Shown here in pieces: positions 60,820-64,000 of a stretch of 64,000 bases of DNA. Location: positions 3,844,001 to 3,908,000 of the forward strand of contig NZ_CP094657.1 of NCBI RefSeq assembly GCF_023920705.1, written 5' to 3'. Within the stretch, counting starts at the first letter, position 1. Each line of letters starts with the position of its first letter. The notes under the pieces are model-generated. The model had not been told where the DNA came from. It saw only the letters and a list, made by a program, of their open reading frames with translations, and made no database searches. The position numbers and the translations under genes were made by a program. This DNA comes from Acinetobacter sp. XS-4. Its GTDB lineage: Bacteria; Pseudomonadota; Gammaproteobacteria; Pseudomonadales; Moraxellaceae.

Positions 60820-62121
60820 GTGAAACCAGTTCGCCTGGCAATACTCGGTCTAGGAACCGTAGGTGGAGGAGCCCTTAAACTACTACAAGAAAATGCCGCT
60901 GAAATTAAACGTCGCACCGGTCGAGAAATTCAAATTACCCACGTTGGAACACGTCGTCCTCGTCCAGATCTCGAGCTGGAAGGGATTAAACAAAGCGCAG
61001 ATTTACTTGATATCGTTCGCCAACCAGATGTTGATGTGGTTGTAGAAGTCATGGGTGGTATCCATCCTGCTTACGAAATTATCATGGAAGCAATCAAACA
61101 CGGCAAACAAGTCGTGACTGCAAATAAAGCTTTACTTGCTGAACATGGCAATGAACTATTTAAAGCAGCCGAAGATAATGCTGTACAAATTGCTTATGAA
61201 GCAGCAGTTGCTGGCGGTATTCCAATTATTAAAGTCATCCGCGAAGGCCTTGCTGCAAACCATATTGAATGGTTGGCAGGCATCATCAACGGTACAGGCA
61301 ACTTTATTCTGACTGAAATGCGTGAAAAAGGTCGTGCATTTGATGATGTATTAAAAGAAGCTCAAGAACTTGGTTATGCAGAAGCAGATCCAACTTTTGA
61401 TGTTGAAGGTATTGATGCTGCGCACAAGCTTACAATTTTAGCGTCTTGTGCTTTTGGTATTCCTCTTCAGTTTGATAAGGTTTATACCGAAGGTATTAGT
61501 AAAATTACCGCACAAGATGTGAAATATGCCGAAGAACTTGGTTTCCGCATTAAACACCTCGGAATTGCACGTCGCGCTGAAAAGGGTATTGAACTACGTG
61601 TTCACCCAACGCTCATTCCAGATGAACAGCTTATTGCAAATGTAAACGGTGTTAAAAATGCTGTTTTAGTTCAAGCACATGCTGTAGGCCCTACACTTTA
61701 TTACGGCGCTGGTGCTGGTGCTGGTCCAACAGCTTCTGCTGTTGTTGCCGATGTAATTGATATTGTTCGTGACATCTCTTATACCGAAGACGGTGCAGGA
61801 ACAATTCCTCAGTTGGCTTTTGAAGCATTAACCAATGTGCCAATTTTAAGTCGTGAAGAAATGACCACAGGTTATTACATCCGCTTAAATGCAGAAGATC
61901 AAACTGGCGTACTTGCAGATGTTACTACCATCTTAAGCCGCGCTGGAATTAGTATTGATGCCATCATGCAACAATCTCGTTTAAAAGACCTTATTCCAAT
62001 CGTGATTCTGACCGATCCAATCGTTGAATCTAAAATGGATGAGGCTCTTGCACAAATCCAAGCCTTACCTGCAATTCGTGGCGAAATCGTAAGAATTCGT
62101 TTAGAATCGCTCGATAGTTAA
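60820..62121 (+). CDS. hom: homoserine dehydrogenase
   Basis: The 433-residue protein begins KPVRLAILGLGTVGGGALKLL after the initiator GTG (nucleotide motif), with VTANKALLAEHG near 101 and INGTGNFILTEM near 155 in the catalytic domain. The C-terminal ACT domain contains ADVTTILSRAGISIDAIMQQ. It reduces aspartate semialdehyde on the Thr/Met branch. GTG 60820 has GGAG 6 bases upstream; the ATG at 60808 overlaps that site. Confidence 0.95.
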   Translation: MKPVRLAILGLGTVGGGALKLLQENAAEIKRRTGREIQITHVGTRRPRPDLELEGIKQSADLLDIVRQPDVDVVVEVMGGIHPAYEIIMEAIKHGKQVVTANKALLAEHGNELFKAAEDNAVQIAYEAAVAGGIPIIKVIREGLAANHIEWLAGIINGTGNFILTEMREKGRAFDDVLKEAQELGYAEADPTFDVEGIDAAHKLTILASCAFGIPLQFDKVYTEGISKITAQDVKYAEELGFRIKHLGIARRAEKGIELRVHPTLIPDEQLIANVNGVKNAVLVQAHAVGPTLYYGAGAGAGPTASAVVADVIDIVRDISYTEDGAGTIPQLAFEALTNVPILSREEMTTGYYIRLNAEDQTGVLADVTTILSRAGISIDAIMQQSRLKDLIPIVILTDPIVESKMDEALAQIQALPAIRGEIVRIRLESLDS

Positions 62122-62175
62122 TCAGGTTGAGGGAAAGATTCCCTCTCCCGCTTCACCTCTAATTGGAACACCATC

Positions 62176-63315
62176 ATGTCTAATGCCAATCGTTATACTG
62201 GTCTTGTAGATCGTTATCGTGACCGTTTGCCAGTTTCGGCAACTACTCGTGCTATCTCTTTGGGTGAAGGCAACACCCCACTCATTAAACTTGAGAATAT
62301 TCCACGTATTATTGGCAAAGATGTTGAAATTTATGTGAAATATGAGGGCTTAAACCCAACTGGTTCATTTAAAGACCGTGGTATGACCATGGCTGTAACC
62401 AAAGCGGTTGAAGAAGGCTCTAAAGCGATTATCTGTGCATCTACTGGTAACACTTCTGCTGCTGCTGCTGCTTATGCTGCACGTGCAGGTATCAAAGCAT
62501 TTGTTTTGATTCCAGAAGGCAAAATTGCAATGGGTAAAATGGCACAAGCGATGATGTATGGTGCGATCACTATGCAAATCCGTGGTAACTTCGATGATGG
62601 TATGCGTCTTGTAAAAGAAGTTGCTGATCAAGCTCCTGTAACGATTGTAAACTCAATCAACCCTTACCGTTTGCAAGGTCAAAAAACTATTGCTTATGAA
62701 ATCGTTGAAGCTTTAGGCCGTGCACCTGATTATCACTGCTTACCTGTAGGTAACGCGGGTAACATCACAGCTCACTGGATGGGTTATACCGAAGCTGTAG
62801 CAAATCAACCTGCTGATCAGTTTGAACAAGTGATTTATGATGCAGCTACTGATCAATTCACTGGTCCAAAACCTGAAGGTTTACCAACAATGGTTGGTTA
62901 CCAAGCTTCTGGCGCAGCTCCATTCTTACGTGGTGCTCCAGTTGAGAACCCAGAAACAGTTGCAACTGCAATTCGTATTGGTAATCCACAAAGCTGGAAC
63001 CATGCAAAAGCTGTAGTACGCGACTCTAAAGGCTGGTTCGATGAACTTCAAGACAGCGAAATTTTAGAAGCTCAACGCTTACTTTCTATGTATGAAGGTG
63101 TATTTGTTGAGCCAGCGTCTGCCGCTTCTATTGGCGGTGCGATTCGCGACATTAAAGCAGGTAAGATTGCTGAAGGTTCTGTCATTGTATGTACAGTAAC
63201 TGGTAATGGCTTGAAAGATCCTGACACTGCAATCAAACAATGTGCTGATGCAGTTATGTTGTCAATTGACGCAACAATGAGCCAAGTAAAAGATTCAATT
63301 TTATCTAATATGTAA
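62176..63315 (+). CDS. thrC: threonine synthase
   Basis: The 379-residue PLP enzyme has the cofactor lysine in NPTGSFKDRGM near 61 and the phosphate loop PVGNAGNITAHW near 190. It converts O-phosphohomoserine to threonine. It lies 54 bases after hom and is probably co-transcribed; ThrB is elsewhere. Confidence 0.96.
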   Translation: MSNANRYTGLVDRYRDRLPVSATTRAISLGEGNTPLIKLENIPRIIGKDVEIYVKYEGLNPTGSFKDRGMTMAVTKAVEEGSKAIICASTGNTSAAAAAYAARAGIKAFVLIPEGKIAMGKMAQAMMYGAITMQIRGNFDDGMRLVKEVADQAPVTIVNSINPYRLQGQKTIAYEIVEALGRAPDYHCLPVGNAGNITAHWMGYTEAVANQPADQFEQVIYDAATDQFTGPKPEGLPTMVGYQASGAAPFLRGAPVENPETVATAIRIGNPQSWNHAKAVVRDSKGWFDELQDSEILEAQRLLSMYEGVFVEPASAASIGGAIRDIKAGKIAEGSVIVCTVTGNGLKDPDTAIKQCADAVMLSIDATMSQVKDSILSNM

Positions 63316-63330
63316 AATCTGAGTTTTCAA

Positions 63331-63361
63331 AAAAACGGCTGTTCAACACAGCCGTTTTTTT
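63331..63361. terminator. terminator of hom-thrC
   Basis: AAAACGGCTGT pairs with ACAGCCGTTTT across TCAAC, with A and T runs, 16 bases after the thrC stop. Confidence 0.9.
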
Positions 63362-63381
63362 ATGTCTTTTTTATAGCCATA

Positions 63382-63411
63382 AAAAAACGCTTCTTGATAG
63401 AAGCGTTTTTA
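63382..63411. terminator. terminator of the PBP7-type gene
   Basis: ACGCTTCT pairs with AGAAGCGT across TGAT between A and T runs, 12 bases past the leftward gene stop. Two terminators stand back to back here, one per strand. Confidence 0.85.
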
Positions 63412-63422
63412 AAATATTTAAA

Positions 63423-64000
63423 TTAAATACGTTTTGGTAAATTACTTAACCAACCTAATAGGTTAGTTGCATCGTTATTACGTGCCTGCGTACTTGGCTC
63501 GCCAAGTAATACAATCACTGCTGGACGCGAGTTTACAGTCGTATGCATGACAACACAGCGACCTGCTTCATTGATATAACCTGTTTTAGACAAGTTAATA
63601 TTCCAACCACCATTACGCACTAGAGCATTGGTATTGTTAGATTTCAAAACACGATAACCCAAGTTAAAGTCATAGGTCGGTGTAGTCGAGAATTGACGAA
63701 TCAAACCATATTGAGAAGCTGTACTCGCTAAAATTCCTAAGTCACGCGCAGAAGATACATTGCGTGGATCTAAACCAGTTGACTCATAATAATGAGTTGC
63801 ATTCATACCTAAAGCACGTGCTTTAGAGTTCATCGCTGCTACGAATGCAGGACGACCACCTGGATAAGTACGCGCTAAAGCCGCCGCTGCCGGATTTTCA
63901 GACTTCATTAAAGCAAATAACAACACTTCTGCACGGTTCATCTTGTCGCCAACACGCAGTGTTGAACTTGAATTTTTACCGTTTGCCCCAGCAAAATCAA
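63423..64000 (-). CDS. pbpG: D-alanyl-D-alanine endopeptidase (PBP7-type), 5' part cut off
   Basis: The C-terminal 192 codons are inside the window and the frame is open through 64000; the ATG at 63941 is internal (preceded by STLRVGDK). The SxN motif is SEN in FALMKSENPAAAALARTYPGG and KTG is in NLSKTGYINEAG. It cleaves cross-links in peptidoglycan in the periplasm. The SxxK motif and signal peptide lie outside. DacA-like carboxypeptidases are the alternative, but RTYPGG and the short C-terminus favour PbpG. Confidence 0.88.
   Translation of the reverse strand, partial: DFAGANGKNSSSTLRVGDKMNRAEVLLFALMKSENPAAAALARTYPGGRPAFVAAMNSKARALGMNATHYYESTGLDPRNVSSARDLGILASTASQYGLIRQFSTTPTYDFNLGYRVLKSNNTNALVRNGGWNINLSKTGYINEAGRCVVMHTTVNSRPAVIVLLGEPSTQARNNDATNLLGWLSNLPKRI

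Overview
The window is chromosomal DNA from an Acinetobacter, most likely a member of the A. baumannii/calcoaceticus group. The evidence is a low-GC gammaproteobacterial gene set with Acinetobacter-style gene order. Marker arrangements include tRNA-Trp between tuf and secE, algZ-algR-hemC-hemD-hemX-hemY beside argH, xerD-dsbC-hom-thrC, and GspC/D/N next to an FHA protein. Almost all of it is core genome. I see no insertion sequence, prophage, integron, CRISPR array or toxin-antitoxin locus.

Layout. Bases 1-5.3 kb hold a cut-off ABC exporter, an orphan membrane-anchored protein, a FrnE/DsbA-like oxidoreductase and a tandem pair of related, unrecognised, probably outer-membrane beta-barrel proteins. 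Bases 5.3-12.8 kb hold htpG, an LprI-like protein, an OmpW-family porin, an Na+/H+ antiporter-family protein, an alpha/beta hydrolase, a hotdog thioesterase and two paralogous glycine-zipper lipoproteins. Bases 12.9-27.1 kb are the transcription/translation core, read leftward: four tRNAs (Thr, Tyr, Gly, Thr), tuf, tRNA-Trp, secE, nusG, rplK, rplA, rplJ, rplL, rpoB and rpoC. Ribosomal-protein leader and attenuator structures lie in the gaps. Bases 27.1-34.1 kb hold trpE, gph, a tail-anchored FHA protein and the type II secretion genes gspN-gspC-gspD.

Bases 34.2-43 kb hold an H-NS-family protein, a leftward haem block (hemC, hemD, hemX-like, hemY-like, then a thioesterase), the AlgZ/AlgR two-component pair, and divergent argH with a YggX-type gene. 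Bases 43-48 kb hold phoU, a TolC-family channel, an EamA exporter with its TetR regulator and operator, and an orphan lipoprotein. Bases 48.1-53.4 kb hold a TPP riboswitch with thiC, nudF-cpdA and dksA-gluQ. Bases 53.4-58.6 kb hold murD-ftsW and the Fur-controlled feoA-feoB-Cys-rich operon. The right end holds xerD, dsbC, hom, thrC and a cut-off PBP7-type endopeptidase.

I found no clearly new multi-gene system. The items most worth following are three intergenic stretches ending in orphan intrinsic terminators (candidate small RNAs), the tandem barrel paralogs, a perfect P1 mimic downstream of the TPP riboswitch that suggests its switching mechanism, a Fur box inside the feoA promoter that also corrects the feoA start, the trpE leader repeats and hairpin, and several non-ATG starts (rpoC, phoU, feoA, ompW, cpdA, hom) supported by Shine-Dalgarno spacing.
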